Origin: Favolaschia claudopus
Taxonomy: Eukaryota; Basidiomycota; Agaricomycetes; Agaricales; Mycenaceae
NCBI GenBank assembly: GCA_037176885.1
Contig: JAWWNJ010000228.1
Span: 124,001 to 188,000 of the forward strand
Direction of reading: 5' to 3'
DNA length: 64,000 bases
The notes under the pieces are model-generated. The model was not told where the DNA came from. It did not search any database and worked only from the letters and a program-made list of their open reading frames with translations. How positions within the stretch are numbered: the stretch's first letter is position 1; each line of letters starts with the position of its first letter. Positions 21,126-33,013 of the stretch are shown here, piece by piece. The position numbers and the translations under genes are program-made.

Positions 21126-22818
21126 ATGAAGCGCTTTGTCTCCCAAGCTTACAAGCCGTACAACAAAGGTCGCCACCCTCAGATATCCAATGCCGGGGCC
21201 GACTACGTCATCCACGCTGCTCTCGAGCTCAAACGCATCAATGGCGTAGATGGGAAACTCTGCACGTTTGACCGCAACGAAAAGCGATGGGTTGAGGTAG
21301 CGCGCGGTACGAGTTTTTTTTTCCCTATGCACTCTGATTCTCGCTGTTGACGTGACTGTTCTCTAGTCCGCAATACGTTAAGGGCGGGAAGCGTTTTGAC
21401 TATGCGGCCTCCAGCTGCGAGAAGGTCTGGGGGAAGTATTCCTCGCCTTTCTTCTGCCCCCACCTTCGTTGGAGTGGTGAACGGTTCGACCCCCTCATAC
21501 TCGTAGCTGGGCTGCCCGGAGAACCAGCCGACTACTTTCGGGCATTCGACCACGAGTGCAACTTCCGCAGTGAGCTCCTTTTGCTGTTTTCTTGCCATAG
21601 CATCCTCACGCTCACTTGCCGTTTGCCATATAGTCTCTATCTTGCCTGTCAGAGAACGACGAGTTCTGCTCTCATTCGAGGATCGTGAGCAATTCGATGG
21701 TATGTTTTTCTGTTAGCTTTTAAATGTTCTTTAATACTCAATCTCTCCATTTCTCAGCAGAACACAATGTCGACGATGACAACGACGAGCCCTCGCCTTC
21801 GTCGGCTTCGGCTTCGATGGCCTTGACTTCGTCATCGTCCTCGGGGACAACTGCGACGTCGACCCCACCCTCATCACAGCGGTCAGTATTGTCCACTGGG
21901 TCGACTATATCTCAGTTGGCTGTGGACGCGATGCTAGCTCCACACGCTCGTTGGTGCGTTGTTTTAGTTTCTTCACTTTTGTATAGGATCTGACTGTGGT
22001 TGGGTGATATACAGGGGCGGTGACCGACCAAGAATGTTGCCGATGCGCGTAAAGCTGGGGGTTAGTTGCTGTTGATAATTAGCTATGAACCTGTTTGATA
22101 CTTTTTTCAGACACAGTGTTGATGGCGTTCCTACAAGATACCACGTCCTCTGGTTTGCTTCGCGGTACGTTGATTACATCTTGCTTGGTTAATTCAATTT
22201 GAGCGTTTCTTGTTGCAGAGGACCCAGCCTACCACCCTGCTTGGGACGAACACGACCCTCCCTCCCTCCTTCATGTTTACGACGTTCGCATCTACCCCAA
22301 CTGCCTTCAGAAAACATACACCCATCTCGATTTTCTTTCGCGCCCTTTGGGCAAGGCCATACGCGAAATCAACTCGCCCCTCGGTATCCCATTCAGCGAC
22401 CACACGACGCTTGTCAAAGCTACACGCGTATGCAAGAGCTGCCTCAATCATTTCTCCCCTGATGGATACGAGCATCATCGTCGCGATGATGCTTGCACTA
22501 ACCATCCTGATCTCGCACAAAGTAAGCATGCCTTATTTTCTTTGCGCTTCTATCACCTTCACTAACTATCACTATCTTTCAACAGTCGACGAGTGTGAGC
22601 CCTTTGATGGGTGTATCCGCCTGCGTACCTTTCGAGATGGGAAGCGCCCTTCGTTTCAAGCAGAGACTTTGGATTCCGCAATAGGAGCTGCTCTCCTTGA
22701 GTGGAATTCGCGTCTTGGGCTGCCTGCTGATGTGTGGATGACTGTCTCAAGTGCAGTCGTCCACTGCACCGACTGCGACCTCACGCGGACCTTTCCTGCC
22801 CATCCTCCATCTCGATGA
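21126..22818 (+). CDS. Hypothetical multi-exon protein with Cys/His-rich segments; model uncertain
   Basis: A CT-rich leader precedes the ATG at 21126. Several clearly coding blocks follow: MKRFVSQAYKPYNKGRHPQI (first exon to about 21296); KGGKRFDYAASSCEKVWGKY with SSPFFCPHLRWSGERFDPLI; a Ser/Asp-rich linker (AEHNVDDDNDEPSPSSASAS); MAFLQDTTSSGLLREDPAYH leading into a block with CKSCLNHFSPDGYEHHRR (Cys and His spaced like a zinc site); and a last exon with VVHCTDCDLTRTFPAH. Most introns are about 50-60 bp with GT..AG ends. Two junctions (after about 22060 and at the C-terminus near 22810) need a non-standard donor or a one-base shift, so the gene may be mildly damaged. The family is unknown. 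Confidence 0.5.
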
Positions 22819-23059
22819 GCAAGGAGCTTGCAACGATGCCGGGCAAGCTGTGTTCGCCGCCTCTGGGGATGACGATTAAACATACTGTGTGGGTATATAC
22901 TGCTTGTCTTTAATCTCTCTCGTTATTTCTTGTCTGCCCGCCTAGCGTACATCCTATGGATTTAATTACACTGTATATTCACAAAAAATCCAATGCAATA
23001 CGATGCAATTCAATACTAAGAGAATATGTGTATGGATTAGAAGAAGAAGAAATCGAGTA

Positions 23060-23330
23060 AATTAGGTGTCTTTTCCGTCTTTTCCCTTTCCTTTTCCCAG
23101 CAACTCAGAAGCTGTTCGAACTCCATCACGACTTCTCAGCCTCTCTGTTTTGTATCTTTCTGCGGATTCTTTGAGTGTGCTGATCTGTTCCCGTTTCGTT
23201 TTGACCTTTGCTGCATCTTCGATTGCCTTTCGCTGCTGAGCTGCCTTGGACTGAGACTTTTTTAACCGACGTTTCCGTTTAACGTCAGCTTCTGCGTCAA
23301 GAACATCTTGGTTGGTTATAGGTCGATCGA
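23060..23330 (-). pseudogene. 3' stub of a Lys/Arg-rich gene, cut by the old Gypsy element
   Basis: Reading the minus strand toward the TAA at 23060 gives LDRPITNQDVLDAEADVKRK followed by a highly charged, Gln- and Lys-rich helix and the end GKGKGKDGKDT. The composition is coding-like and unlike its neighbours. Upstream in the same frame it runs into the start of Gypsy sequence near 23.33 kb, so the 5' part is missing. The protein is not identified. Confidence 0.45.
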
Positions 23331-23438
23331 GCGTCCAAAGAATACATCGCGTATTCTACAACACTGGTGGACACATTGGGAAATCCGTTAAGCACAGATC
23401 CCTAGTTATCGCCACTCTCCCTACTCATTCTATTCATC

Positions 23439-24445
23439 ATGAGTGGAGAACATACCTTGCCTGGTGGACCAACGGACGCAGGTCGCACTCCTGGAACTAC
23501 CGCACCGGCGGGTAATCCTCAGCTCGGCGTTGATCCTAACGCGCCGCTGGTGAATCTGAATTCACCTCCTCATTCGACACATTCACGCTCCCCGTCCGTT
23601 GAATACGTCGACGAAAATTTCGCTCTCGAAGAACTCTCAGAGTTCGCGGGTCCATGCCTCACCCATCTCATCGATCCCTCTATCCGTGTTACCCCGAATA
23701 CACTGGATCCTCCTATCTTCAGTGCCTCGCGCACTATTTCAACAAAATTTCCTCACCTTCTACATCGCCGCCAACATGCTTTGGAGCTTGGTGCTATCGC
23801 TTTCGCAAAACCTGTTCTTCGTGATCCCAAGTCGGCGACGCGAACAATGTTCAATGTCACCTTTCGTGACCAACTTCAGCTGCTGGCTGCGGCTATCTCA
23901 TCGGTGGAGGTAGCACAACTCGTTGACAACGGTGGACCGGTGTATCGTGTTCAGATGAAGTCGTGGTGGGCTCTCTGGAAGAGGCTTGACGATCTTCGCA
24001 AACAATCAGAACATGCCATCATGGCATTGGGCGGCAGGTTCGGTATGCCAATCAGGCCTACGGGGGACGGAATGAAGACCCACAAGGATTTTACTCCGCA
24101 AATGAGTACGAAATTCTTGCGGTTTGCTTTCGTGCCGAGGTGGAGAGTTACTTGGTTTTTCTCGACGAGCGTTATGATTTTATTGCGGATGAACCTCGGG
24201 CACCGAATGAAGAGGCATTAAGCTACTATCAACGTTCGTTTAGCGCCGCTCCTCCACGCAAGACCTATTCCCTTGCTAGCAATTCATCGACTCATTCATT
24301 CGATCTTCATCCTGTCTCTGCTTCAACTCCTCCTCCCTTACCTCCCTCTGCGCCGACTACTTCTTCTCCTAAACCTAAACCGGTCAAGCGAGAAGAGAGG
24401 GAAGTCGATAAACTCTCCATCGGTTCAAATATTGGACGAGGATAG
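23439..24445 (+). pseudogene. gag: Gag of the old Gypsy element, frameshifted
   Basis: It starts at an ATG in CATCATGAGTGGAG. The Gag-like text begins MSGEHTLPGGPTDAGRTPGT and includes MKSWWALWKRLDDLRKQSEH. Near 24098 the frame shifts to one giving NEYEILAVCFRAEVESYLVF and ERYDFIADEPRAPNEEALSY. A second shift near 24430 leads into the Pro/Ser-rich tail that joins RT. No zinc knuckle and no protease are visible. Confidence 0.65.
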
Positions 24446-27400
24446 TGTACCTTTCCCTCGTCAATCCGTTCCCCCGAAGGCATTTCGTGGATCTTCAACA
24501 CAAGGCTCTGGCTTTCAAGCCGCGTTTGGACCTCTGAAGTTCAAAGGCGACAATGCGGGTTCTGAATTCAAGCGCGAAACTCCTCCGCACATGTCGGGCT
24601 TGGGAGTTCAACTGCCTTCACAGACCCCGAAGCCTTCAACCAGCGCTCACTTCCGTCAGTCGAAACCCCCGTCCGCAGCTGCAGATCCTCCCGATCCTGG
24701 CTACGATCCCAGCGATTCTGAAGACGATTGCCGCAGGCGTAAGAAGCCAGATCATCGTAAATCAGATCGACATGGGAAGGGTCCGGGAAAGCCGCCACCA
24801 AGGACTCCTGGACCACCTGGAAGTCCTGAAGATGATTCCTCCAGCTCGGACGATGAGAAAGGTGGTAACGGGAGGCGCTCGAGCGATGTTCCATTGAATC
24901 CTGGCGCAGAACCAGTTTCATTGCCGCCCTTCCCTGCGTCTCCAGCAAAGCGGGAAGTTATAGATAAGCAAATGGACTCCTGGATTGAACTGGGCGTAAT
25001 CGAACCATCTCGAAGCCCGTGGGCGGCGCCGGTATTCACTGTTTGGCGAAACGGGAAACCTCGGATGGTCATCGATTTACGCAAATTGAATGAAATGGTC
25101 GTGCCAGATGAGTTCCCGCTCCCGCGGCAGGATGATGTTCTTCAAGCATTGGAAGGTTTACAATGGCTGACTACGCTCGACGCTCTGGCTGGCTTCACTC
25201 AGCTTACAATAGAGACTTTGCGCAGAGCCACCGGGAGCCACCCGGTGGCTCTCACGGCATGCGCTGTCAGTGGCTTGTTTGATTGCGAAATTTACGTGGT
25301 TTTCTGTTGGGACGAGTGCAAGGTAAGTCGATAATAAATTCTGCATTCGTCCATACCAATCACCCCCAATTTTGGCCGCAGAAAGCGCCGTAGACGATGG
25401 TCGAGCAGCCGCCAGCAAGCCACTCGATGCCACCAGATGCCGTAGCCGCTCCACAGCGCATGCCGTGAGAGCCACCTAGTGGCTCCCGGTGGCTCTGCGC
25501 AAAGTCTCTAATGCATCCGGATTCGGCGGAGAAATTAGCTTTTCGAACTCACCGTGGCCTTTGGCAATTCGCTCGAATGCCCTTTGGTTATCGCAACGGG
25601 CCGAGTGTTTTTCAACGCGTAATGAATACGGTGTTGGCCCCGTTCCTCTGGCTTTTCGCACTGGTTTATATTGACGACATCGTGATTTATTCACGCACCT
25701 TTGAAGATCACGTTCAGCATCTCGATGCCGTCTTTGGAGCTATTGCTGGCGCCAACCTTACCTTATCGCCGCCGAAGTGTCATATTGGATATCAATCCTT
25801 GATGCTACTCGGTCAGAAGGTGTCTCGTCTTGGACTTTCGACTCACAAGGAAAAGGTTGACGCCATTCTCGATCTCGATGTACCCAAAAATGCGTCCGAG
25901 CTTCAAACATTCCTAGGAATGATGGTTTATTTTTCTTCATACGTGCCATTTTACGCGTGGCTTGCGCTGCCGCTATTCGGTTTGTTGAAGAAAGGTGTTC
26001 CCTGGAATTGGACCGAATTACATCAAGAAGCCTTCGAATTATGCAAGACCGTATTAACGAGCGCACCTGTTCGTGGATACGCGATTCCTGGTCTTCCATA
26101 CCGAGTTTATTCCGATGCGTGCGACTATGGTGTAGCCGGAATTCTGCAGCAAGTCCAACCAATCAAGATTCGTGACTTGCGCGGAACGAAGGCTTACGAA
26201 CGGCTTGAGAAAGCCTTCAAATCTGGAGAAGGAATCCCTCAAGTCGTCACTGTGATCAAAGGATTCGAGGACATACCTCCTGTTGGCTCCTGGGCTGCGG
26301 ATTTCGAGGACACGACGGTACACGTTGAACGTGTGATCGCATACTGGTCGCGAGTGTTGAAATTCCCGGAACGGAATTATTCGCCAACTGAACGCGAGGC
26401 TCTTGCTCTCAAGGAAGCCCTGATCAAATTTCAGGTATACCTTGAAGGCGAGAAAATTGCGGCAATTACGGACCATGCCGCACTTACCTGGAGCCGAACT
26501 TTTCAAAATGTCAATCGGCGTCTTCTCACCTGGGGTACAATATTTGCTGCGTACCCGGATCTGCAGATTATCCACCGCGCTGGCCGCGTTCACTCCAACG
26601 TCGACCCGATCTCTCGACTTCGGCGTCGTGTTCCTGTGCAAATTGGTCCGGACTCGGACGAGACTCCGCTGTTAACCCTGTCAGCGTGCCATCCACTCCG
26701 CAATATGTACGACGAACTTGGTCCGCGCTTCGAGGAACGGCTCCTGTCGGTTGCAGACAAAGGGACCAAGCAATTGGAAGATCCTGAAGACCTCGAGATT
26801 TTCGAAGCAAATCTAGAGGGATCTGAAGCGCATGAGTTGACTGGAAAAGATGTTGGAGTTTCAGCGCGCACCTTTAATATTCTGGTTAGCCTTCCGGCAA
26901 CAGAAAAGGAGGAATGGATCAAAGGTTGCAAGGAAGACCCACATTTTGCGAATGTCTTGAACGCCTGGAAGAAGGAGGTCAATTGGAACAACCCATCGTT
27001 TCCGCAATACCAACTTGCCGATGATGGCCTTCTATACTTCGAAGATTGGAACGGAAACAACCGTCTCTGTGTTCCGGAAAATTTGAGGGGCAAGATTGTT
27101 GCGGAAATTCATGACGGACTCACCGAGGGCGCTCACGCAGGATATCATCGAACCTACAATCGCGTGGCGTCAACCTACTACTGGCCGCGGATGTCACGTA
27201 CTGTGAAACAGTATACCTGCACCTGTGATGTCTGCCAGAAGTCAAAACCGAAACATCACGCACCCTTCGGCCTTCTTCAACCAATCCCTATCCCTTCGCA
27301 GCCATTCGAAGTCGTTTCGATGGATCTGATCACTCAACTGCCAATGTCGGAAGGATTTGACGCTATTCTCGTTATTGTGTGCAAGCTGACGAAGTACGGG

Positions 27401-27624
27401 ATTTTTATACCTTGCAAGTCGGATGTCAACGAGGTCGAGACAGCTCAATTGTTCTTTGAGCATGTCGTGGTTCACTATGGGCTACCGCTGCAGATAATCT
27501 GCGAGCGCTGGCGCAATCTCTTCTGGGGCGAACTTACTCGGCTAATGGGATCAAAAAGGTCACTCACAACCTCATATCACCCGCAGGCGGACGGTCAAAC
27601 CGAGATCTTGAATCAATTTATTGA
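24446..27624 (+). pseudogene. pol: Pol of the old Gypsy element (RT, RNase H, integrase N-part), interrupted
   Basis: The RT begins in the frame around 24900 (WIELGVIEPSRSPWAAPVFT, NGKPRMVIDLRKLNEM). It is interrupted at 25211 by a MITE and resumes at 25511 with the catalytic VYIDDIVIYSRT. RNase H follows (YRVYSDACDYGVAG, REALALKEALIKFQVYL, ITDHAALTW). The integrase has its HHCC module (HAGYHRTYN to CDVCQKSKP), SMDLITQLP for the first Asp and GQTEILNQ for the Glu. The second position reads ICERW where SDRG-like sequence is usual, so the triad is broken. The frame stops at 27624, where the 6.8-kb transposon begins. Confidence 0.75.
25212..25508. mobile_element. 297-bp MITE with about 56-bp TIRs and TA target duplication
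   Basis: The ends GAGACTTTGCGCAGAGCCAC and its complement are inverted for about 56 bp with two mismatches, flanked on both sides by TA (25210-25211 and 25509-25510). Each TIR contains its own hairpin (GAGCCACCGGG, loop AGCCA, CCCGGTGGCTC in the left copy). Precise removal with one TA rejoins the host RT frame (LTI followed by MHPDSAEK). There is no coding capacity. The TA duplication fits the Tc1/mariner-pogo group. Confidence 0.85.
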
Positions 27625-27664
27625 CAGCTATTTTGAAAAGGCTCATGTGCGATGGCTGTGGACG

Positions 27665-27688
27665 CCCATGTCCAAATCTGGACATGGG
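27665..27688. repeat. Left subterminal hairpin of the 6.8-kb transposon
   Basis: CCCATGTCCA, loop AATC, TGGACATGGG: a perfect 10-bp stem 40 bp inside the left end. The same GGACATGGG/GACATGGGACATGGG words recur at the right end. Confidence 0.7.
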
Positions 27689-27818
27689 ACCACACCCGCG
27701 CTGATGGCACCCGGACCGACTGTTCCTGTGTGATCATCACGAAAATTACGTCGTCTCGCGGTCTCCTGCCTCTTCCAGCCTCCTTCTTGTCGCACAACCC
27801 TCCGCGCTGTCAGAAACA

Positions 27819-30800
27819 ATGAACGACGCGTCCCAGAAAGGCAAGAGCGCGTCAAAGAAGCCCTCGACAACCTTACCAAAACGAAAAGAACGGGATCCTG
27901 AGGATAACTGGGGCGGCAAACGGGAAGGAGCTGGACGACCTCCGAAAATTCCCAAGCTACTAGTCCAGGCTCCGCTCGTTACTTCCTCAAAGCCAACAAA
28001 GAAATCAACGCATGAAAAAACATCGGCATCGGCACCATCCAAACCCAAACCAGCCCCGACCCCAATGTCTCTATCTGCTACTCCCGTCCCCGCGTTTTTC
28101 CGTCCATACAACACACGTCAACCTGTTCCGCAGGGCGGTATACCAGCAAACTCGTTCTATGTTGATATATCCGGGTCTCAGACACAAATTTCATCCGCTG
28201 AAGATTCGGGTGCGAGATTAATTTGCCCTATTACAAAATTTGAATGATATACTCATATAAAATAGTCGCAGTTTCCACCGCTACGCTCGAGCAGCTGAAC
28301 AATGATCTCGAATTCGTCTCCGAAAACGACGAACATGCTGATATTGCTGCCGGTGACAAAATTATAGACGAGAGCATGTTCGTGAATGCTACACAGACTG
28401 AACAGGAAAGCCCAGAGGAGGAAACCCGGGAGTCGGAAACGGTGCGGAGCTCAGTGCTGGATCTATACCTTCGTTCGGTTAGGAGTAGAGTTGTGAAGGA
28501 AATGGATGTGCACGGGCAGCCGTTGTGCTACTCGCGGGGGGATTTTTTCGACCGCCCCGCACATCCCGTTTTTGCACTTCATAACGGAATGAAGGGTGTT
28601 GGACTAGATCCAGAGGCGCTTTATCAAAGAAAAGTCTTCGTTTGGATGCCGCACCTACTCCCCGGTAGTCCGGACTCGTTCAAATGTCATTGCGGAAATA
28701 TTTTGGTTCGAAATGGTGAGTTGGACATGACTTATATATCTTTTGATGCATCTCACCCTTCGTGCAGGCTACAATGACGATCCAATTGCTAGACGGGTCC
28801 GCTCACCAGCATCGGACTTTTTTCTTCTCACGAATCGGTGGATTTGCAATCCGCGTCGTGAAAGTCCAGGCTGCGGTACCAACTTTCAAGGCAGCGATCC
28901 ACACATCATCTCTCAGCTACCAGCATTTGTTCAAGCAGCATTCCCAGGTAATTTGTTTCGCATCCGCAATCACAATTCTCTGACTGAAATTCAAGCATAC
29001 ATCTCTCCGCGCGGAGCGGTTTCAACATTTATGATGTCGCAAATGGCGAATACATTCGCAACACGGCTCGGGCCCAGTCCGTTTGCAGAGATGTGCTGCG
29101 AGCTGCAGTATAAAGACCATGCGCTCAGGGAATTCATGTACCTCAGTGCGGCTGCATTCTATGGGCAGACGGGACTCAGCAGTTTCTCGGCATTCCATGA
29201 TCGGACTGGTTATGCCGGCTGCGTTCCATCTGTTTCTTATCTCAAAGCACTCTTCACGGACTATATCTCGGCGCATCGTATTTATATTGAGCGCGACACG
29301 GCGGCTCGCCCACTAACAATCGCGAAGGCAGATCATACCTTCGACGTGAGTATTTCATTTGCACATTTATTGTTTTGATTAACAATCCTTTACAGTTTCT
29401 TAAGCACATGGGTGGAATAAAAGGAGAGCGCATCTTCACAGCGGCATATACCGTTTTGAACGAGTTCGAAGAAGTCCGTGCCCACTCGCTAACAATGACA
29501 AAATCACTGGCATTTGTTAGCGACATGTTCAAAGCCCTTTTCGATGGCCTGAAGAACACAAATCATCCTCCAACTCAGATAGTATACACCGACTCGCCAC
29601 AAAGTAAGTTGATTTTGCTTACTAGTTGAATTTCTCGCTAAGTCTGGCACAGCCGAACGGTCATTTCACGAGTCTGTCAACAAGGCGATGACTCGCGATG
29701 TTCAACCTGTGACGGACTGGAGTGATCTTTCCTCGTTCGCTCGACCTGCAGGCTTCCTCGCTGAATTCCACACCGACTCCATGAAAATAGAAGAGAAGGC
29801 TGGCGATATGCTGCAGGATTTCATGGCACGAACCGCTTCTTCGGAGCTCTACCCACTCGCAATCACTATTAAAAATTCTATGAAGCCTGGAGAAGTCCCG
29901 CATCTTGATATTATTCAGCTCCGAACTAAGAACAAGTTATTCGTCTTCAAAGTAAGTTCTTCAGCTTCAGCTTTGTGTCTTTTGAACTGATGGACATGAG
30001 GTTTCCGCGCTCAAATCTCGAAGCGATGTACCACTATCCTTGATGGCACTTCTAACAAATTCGTTTGTGCTCAAAATCGGACTTGATATCAAGGACACTC
30101 TTCAGATCATCTCTGACGCACTTCATCTCCCTCAGATTGCCACGCAAATAAGCGCTCGAAGTCACCCGATGCTCGATGTCTCAAAATTGGCAAAACTGAA
30201 GAGCTCGGTGAAGGAGAGTTCAGCGTCTCTTCATGCGCTCGCTGGCATAGTATTGAAGCGCTGCTTTACCGCGCAGAAACTCTCCCGATATCCCTGGGCA
30301 GATACGCCATCAGCGGGCCTTACCGAATTTTTGTTCGATGAGGTTGACTGTATTTGGCAAGTATATGTTGCGCTCTCTCTTCGCGACTCGTTTGGTCTTC
30401 CACTACAGCCATTTCAGGCTTCTGAAGATGGAAGATTGGTTAATCTTGTTCATGGCTGTAAACCTATCGCCGAAGCATCCATTGTTGGAAATCATGGCGG
30501 GTATCTGGACGCAGTCATGGACAACGAGGGCAACACTCGTCGAATCAACATCACCAAGAGTCGCTCGCTGATCAAAATTTCAAAGGTTTTTTCTATCTTT
30601 CAACCGTCTCTCGGATTCCCCGTTCAATGCTGACCTCCAGTCAAGGTTCTTGTTGCAGGTGCAATACATAGTCTGCACAAGCAAACCATCGAATGGATTT
30701 TTGCGAACGGCGGATACGCTGTTGTCACCACCTCACAGCTGCGAACTCGTGCCGAGCTCAACCCAGTCTCTCTTGGAGAGCCGGGGGCTATTGCGCAACC

Positions 30801-33013
30801 TCCACAGATCACGGATGAAACGGAGACGGAATTTCTGCCGTCTGTTTTGTCGGAGTCAAATTGGGTTGATTGCGAGGACTTGGACGTAGAAAGCGAGGAA
30901 AGCCAGGGAAATAGTCTAAATCTGGTATGTGATTCTCTCGAGACTTCGTTTTCCCTTCTAATCATTCTAACATAAATCGGTAGCCGGAACTTGACGAGGT
31001 TCAAACTCTTATATCTGATTTATTCATCCTCATATTTGCGATTTTCCAGGAATCTTCCGTCGAGGAATTGATTCAAGGTGTCAATTCCGCTTTCGCAGCT
31101 GTACAAGGCCAGACTCTTCCGACTCGGGTTCTCGATGACGCTTTTCACTACATGGACCGACTCCTTCGTTTGCTTTCAAAAAAGCATTCAGCTTTCAAGA
31201 TGTTTGCTCATGACTTCAGTGAAGCTATCTTTATTCGGGACAAGTCTGACGAATCCGCAGTTCGCGCGGTTTTACAAAAACACAACGTTAGCTGGGAATA
31301 TGCCAAACGAGCAAAAGCCTCAGCACTCAATCGGCGCATCCGACGCTACATCCCTCCGCGCTTGGTCCTGCTGAAACGAGTTCAAACTTTGTTCAACGCG
31401 TACGCTGATGTTCAATGTTCAGCAAAGGCATCGCGAGGTGCTTTCTTTCCGGATGAAGCAAAGGAGATGGTAGTCCGTCTCCTCGATACTGTGCAGAAGG
31501 GATATCTTTCGGATCCTCTAGGCGTCCCCCTCTATTACTTGATGGGCAAGGATCGTGATGGTTTGAATATCTACCGTACGGTTCGCGGAACCAACTCGAT
31601 TGAAGGTGGATTCCATATGGCTGTCCGTCGTATTTTTGGGTCCCTCCAGGCTTCACCGGAACTTGCGGAATCCCTTCTCATCAACTGGATCTTGCGCCGC
31701 AATATCAAGGTTTGTGTATAAATTCAGATGCGACGTGAAGTTGACGCAATCTCACACAGGCGGGTTCCACAATCGCACCGGCCAGAAATATCGCGGCCAT
31801 TTTGATATCTGGTTGCGAGACGAGATCGTTGAATACGCTACCATGCTCAGTCTCAAGCCATCTTTCCCCCTTCCCCGAATTCTGTCCGCCCGCATTGCGA
31901 CTTCAGAGACCATTGGTATCCTTCCCATCTCAAAATCGATTGCGGAAAACCTGAAGATCACAACCCTTCCCCGCACAACCGTCACTGGCGTACCTCACCA
32001 CCACGATACTCCCGTTCATGCTCTGACCCGTCTCTACACAAAACCAACCAACATCTACCGCTTCCTCCAACTTCGGCAATTGGTTCTGTTTGCTGTCCTC
32101 CCGGTGCACACACATTACGAGTACATTATATTCAAGACGTACATCAATGACCCGAGGTTCCGAAAAGCCTCCCACAACTTCCCTTCATACGAGCATTGGA
32201 AGAACATCGACTTCGTCCGCTTTGCTCAATTTTGGAATGAACTCGTGCATGCACAATCCCGTGTTCTCACCGACTCCAATAAACGGCTTTATTGTAAACT
32301 TCCCCAGCAATTGGAGGCCCACCACAAGAAGTCGATTCTGTGGAACTCCGAGCGTGCTACCCTCGCCGCCGGAAATAATTTTACAGCGCGTCAACCGCTG
32401 CTTGCGATCCTCAATGCAGCCGACAATTATGCGGAGGCTCTCCCCGCAATTCCATTGCCCGAGGCAGAAGGAGATGGAGAGCTTGACGAGTCTATCGACC
32501 GTTTGTTTTTCTCATTCCTTCAGTGACTTTTCTCGCTCACACAGCCCAGGTCGAAACGATCCCCAGTCATTCAATCCAATGGCACCACAGCCAACATGCC
32601 TTCAGCACAGCGACTCACAATTCATTGAATATCTCGACGTGCAGCCCGAGACAACTGTTGAGCTCAACTCAGCAGCTTCAGAACCACGACCCGATTCCTC
32701 CTCCGCATCAGCTCCATTACCTCCTTTGAACCCGACGCCTCAGCGAGTGTTGCATCAGGCCGTGCTGCCGGGTGCCTCTGTTCCAATGAATGCGAATAAC
32801 CAGAATAACGCAGACCGATGCGCGGTCTGCGTCAAGCAATACTGCGACCGACGATTCGACTGTCCGGGGAAGGGGAACCGTAAGTCTTGCAAGTGTCCGC
32901 ATCCTCCGCTTCAGCCGGGGGAGAAGGTGCGCATAACGGAGAAACAGATAGCGCTGCGGAAGGAGCGAGAGCGGGAGGCGGCAACGCAGGGCGCGAGTGG
33001 GAGCCGTAGTTGA
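27819..33013 (+). CDS. Putative transposase with embedded DnaQ-like 3'-5' exonuclease domain, about 10 exons
   Basis: Exons 27819-28209, 28266-28715, 28768-29345, 29396-29603, 29653-29951, 30001-30585, 30646-30924 and 30984-31713 join in frame, followed by exon(s) from 31760. A Lys/Pro-rich basic N-terminus leads to a Cys-containing region (FKCHCGNILV to NRWICNPRRESPGCGTNF). The RNase-H-like core has ADHTFD (Asp about 470), VYTDSPQTERSFHESV (Asp about 539) and RGTNSIEGGFH (Glu about 1137). Between the last two lies a segment (about 605-775) that reads like a WRN/RNase D-type exonuclease (HLDIIQLRTKNKLFVFK, VLKIGLDIKDTLQIISDALH, FDEVDCIWQVYVALSL), but its first motif reads AITIKNS with no D-x-E. 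The last ORF ends in a Cys-rich zinc-like tail (CAVCVKQYCDRRFDC). The junction near 32.5 kb is unresolved. Confidence 0.65.
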
